Assembly (NCBI GenBank): GCA_958430865.1
Contig: CAUDNR010004067.1
Coordinates: 1 to 64,000 of the forward strand
Reading direction: 5' to 3'
DNA length: 64,000 bases
Source: Entrophospora sp. SA101
Lineage: Eukaryota; Glomeromycota; Glomeromycetes; Entrophosporales; Entrophosporaceae
Shown here: positions 61,608 through 64,000 of the stretch, piece by piece
Layout of the letters: each line of letters starts with the position of its first letter
Position numbering within the stretch: the stretch's first letter is position 1
Program-made: the position numbers and the translations under genes
The notes under the pieces: generated by a model
Database searches by the model: none
Told to the model about the DNA's origin: nothing
What the model saw: the letters and a program-made list of their open reading frames with translations, nothing else

Positions 61608-64000
61608 ACACGTGTGTATTTATATATATTTATAAAATTTATAAAATTTATTTATTATTATTAATAGAGATATTTGTAAGATAGATGCAGTAAATTATTC
61701 TGAAGAATTAATTCCTTTAATATCAAGTTTACTTCAATCAACAATATTACATCCAATTAGTTTATGTTTAGTAATTGACACTTTAAATACATGTATTGAG
61801 GCCAATGCTGCAGATATTTATGAAGGTTTATTATCATGACTATGACTATTATGATTATGATTGGTTTGATTTACTAACAATAAATATATTAATTATTTCA
61901 ATTTTTCATTATAATAGTTTGGAATAAATTCATTATTTATATTGCAGAAATTGTGAAAATAAATAAAATTTCAAATTTACAAGTAATTAGTATGTTATGT
62001 AATTTTTATCAATTGGTAGCGAAACATGATGATGGTAACTTTCTTTTATATATAAATTACATTATTTAATAATAATGATAACAATAACAATATTTTTGTT
62101 TTATTTAGATTGTGAAGAATATGAAGAACTTAAGAATGAGGTTTTATCAAAACACATGTATCCATTAATTTCTACTGGAGAGGCCCCAAATAGCTTAAAA
62201 GATAAAGAAAATGACAATGTTGATGATGAACAAGAGAAAAAAAAACCTTTTGAGTTTCAAAAAAATCAAGAGATTTTAAAATGCGCATTAAAAGCATTAT
62301 CATTTTTTTCTGCAACTTGTATCCTTTCAACAATTTTTTCCAAGCAACCAAAGATTATTGTTAATCAAATAAGTCATTCTAAATATTTAAGTCAGATTGA
62401 TGAATGGAAATTTGTGCTGAGTAATTTGATTTCTTATGAAATTGAAAATATGAGTCGTACATTATTCAAAGGTAGAACCAAATTTACTGGAAAAGGGATA
62501 GGAGGAGCGGAAGACAGAAGAGATGAAGATGAAGATGAAAAGAAATTACAAAAAGTTAAAGGTAGTTTGTTTTCAATCAGTTCAAAAATTATTGAATCAT
62601 GGGAAAGTGGAAAGGTTGTGCCAGGATTAAGAGTTGGCTATTCATTAGCAACATTAAATTTTTTCGAATCATCATTACCATTATCATCCTCAACAATGAT
62701 ACTTGATAAAGAAGAGCAACAAAAAAAAGATGACCTTGTAAATAAAATAGAATTTATAAAATCAACTAAATTTTATAAATTGTTGATGAATGTAATTCAA
62801 GATGTTAATTTAACAGATCATTGGATGATTAGAATTGGTGTGATTGCTGAATGGACTAAATTTTTTGAAAATGGCTTACAAGAAATTTTTTCAATAACAA
62901 TTAACAGTCAAAATAATTTTGATTTTAATAATGAAGAAGAAATAATAAATATTTTAAAAGATGATTTGATTAAGTTATTATCTGAAACTAGTGTTCCCAC
63001 CATATTTCAAAATGTTATATTTGCAATTACCGGTATTTAAATATAAATATAGATAAAATATTTATTTATTTAATAATAATAATAATAATATTTGTTGCTA
63101 TTACAATTACTATTTTTTAGGTCTATGCTTAGCTTTGAGATCACTTAATAATGTATCAAAAGAGCAATATGCTGCAAATATTTTAAGATGTTTAAGAGAT
63201 AATTATTTTGTTGATGGATCATTTCAAGACACTGTTGAAAAACATGAAAATCAAGATATAAGCTTGATTACAAGTGATGAAGTACAATTTAGTGTTATGA
63301 TTTCTTTAGGATATTTAACAACCTTGGTACTGATGGATGAAAGATTTACACAAGAAATTATTAATTTGTTGGTTTCAAAATTAATTGATGATGATAAGAG
63401 GTAAAGAAAATTTTTCTTTTGTAAAAAGATAATATATTATTATAAATATTAATATAAATATATCTTTATATGTTTATATTAAGCTCAATATTTGTTTGGA
63501 CATTATTTGGAGCAGGTTATGCTATAGGGGTTATTTTATTTCAACAGGCATCATTTCCCACTAGAACTCCTGAAATGGAAAATAATTGTTCACAAACAAT
63601 TCAATTCCTTGAAGAATATTTTTTTCAATCAAATAATAACCCAGAAACAGAATCACCAGTATTATTGATTGATTCATATTTAGGTTTTATGCTTGGATTA
63701 TCAGGGGTTAATCATGAAGAAGTTAAAGAAGTCAAGACAATTTATCAAAAAGCATTATCTGATTTAAAAAAGTTTGTCGAGTTAAATGGAAAAGTTGAAA
63801 ATGATCATAAGCGGCGGATTTTAGGTTCAGCTTGGTTTGTTGCATTTTCAAAATTTGAAAGATATGATGAAAATATTATTGAACTTTTTGAAAAATTAAC
63901 AAGTGTTACCACATCAAAGGTATAATTTTAATTACACACACACACACACACACACACATATGAATATTTATATTATTATTATTTATTATAGGGAGAATGG
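59415..64000. repeat. Segmental duplicon, copy C (start; runs off the window)
   Basis: It matches 1338-5923 at a constant offset of 58077. Within the first ~50 bases (59415-59462) three substitutions separate it from A and B. I found none in the remaining 4.5 kb. Its left edge lies 243 bases inside the A/B edge. It continues beyond base 64000. Confidence 0.93.
59545..64000 (+). CDS. FOCAD: Focadhesin homologue, copy C, partial (window end)
   Basis: Exons 59545-60873, 60954-61564, 61668-61825, 61948-62034, 62109-63032, 63121-63400, 63484-63919 and the first nine bases of exon 8 (63992-64000) are visible, coding ~1278 residues. It lacks the nonsense change of copy B (TCA at 62669-62671). Whether it has copy A's tandem duplication cannot be seen. 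The promoter differs: upstream of 59415 it is a unique spacer and not the flank of A or B. If C is complete it is the best candidate for the functional copy. Confidence 0.82.

Overview
The window is AT-rich eukaryotic DNA with short GT–AG introns, many microsatellites and decayed DNA transposons. The gene style points to an early-diverging fungus: a focadhesin homologue, a PWWP protein, hAT and Mutator-like debris, a fragment of an expanded kinase family and a Crinkler-type nuclease domain. The first ~950 bases look different. They carry two coiled-coil genes, and the complete one only reads through if TGA is tryptophan (genetic code 4). The best single explanation is an arbuscular mycorrhizal fungus (Glomeromycotina) carrying Mollicutes-related endobacteria, with the bacterial-type piece either assembled onto or integrated in the fungal scaffold. 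The organism call is inference.

Layout. (1) 1-954: code-4 genes. (2) 1095-23591, duplicon A: a 10-exon focadhesin (FOCAD/RST1-like) gene on +, then minus-strand genes for a PWWP protein, a 52-aa protein, a protein with a SUMO-interacting-type motif, and two small spliced genes, with MITEs and hAT debris. (3) 23592-36369, accessory region: three copies of a dispersed ~1.4 kb repeat, a 10-N scaffold gap, a Mutator-like element holding an OTU protease fragment, a spliced gene with a PD-(D/E)XK nuclease-like domain, and a 1.4 kb TIR element holding a kinase fragment. (4) 36370-58229, duplicon B: a nearly perfect direct copy of A. (5) 58230-59414: a unique spacer. (6) 59415-64000, start of duplicon C: a third focadhesin copy, cut by the window end in exon 8.

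A and B differ, as far as I could read, by one 639-bp tandem duplication (A only), 2 bp in a TA microsatellite and two substitutions. One substitution is a nonsense codon in B's focadhesin. Each complete focadhesin copy therefore has its own lesion: A has the tandem duplication, which splicing could bypass, and B has a stop at codon 916. C is clean as far as it can be seen. Identity this high means either a very recent segmental triplication or allelic or redundant contigs joined by the assembler. Read depth and spanning long reads would decide.

The genes form no operon-like pathway. By homology, focadhesin is a cofactor of the cytosolic SKI/exosome RNA-decay machinery and the PWWP protein a chromatin reader. 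The accessory region is a transposon- and effector-rich insertion between two copies of the conserved block. All exon structures were built by hand from splice signals, reading-frame continuity and, for focadhesin, resemblance to the animal family; none has been tested against transcripts.
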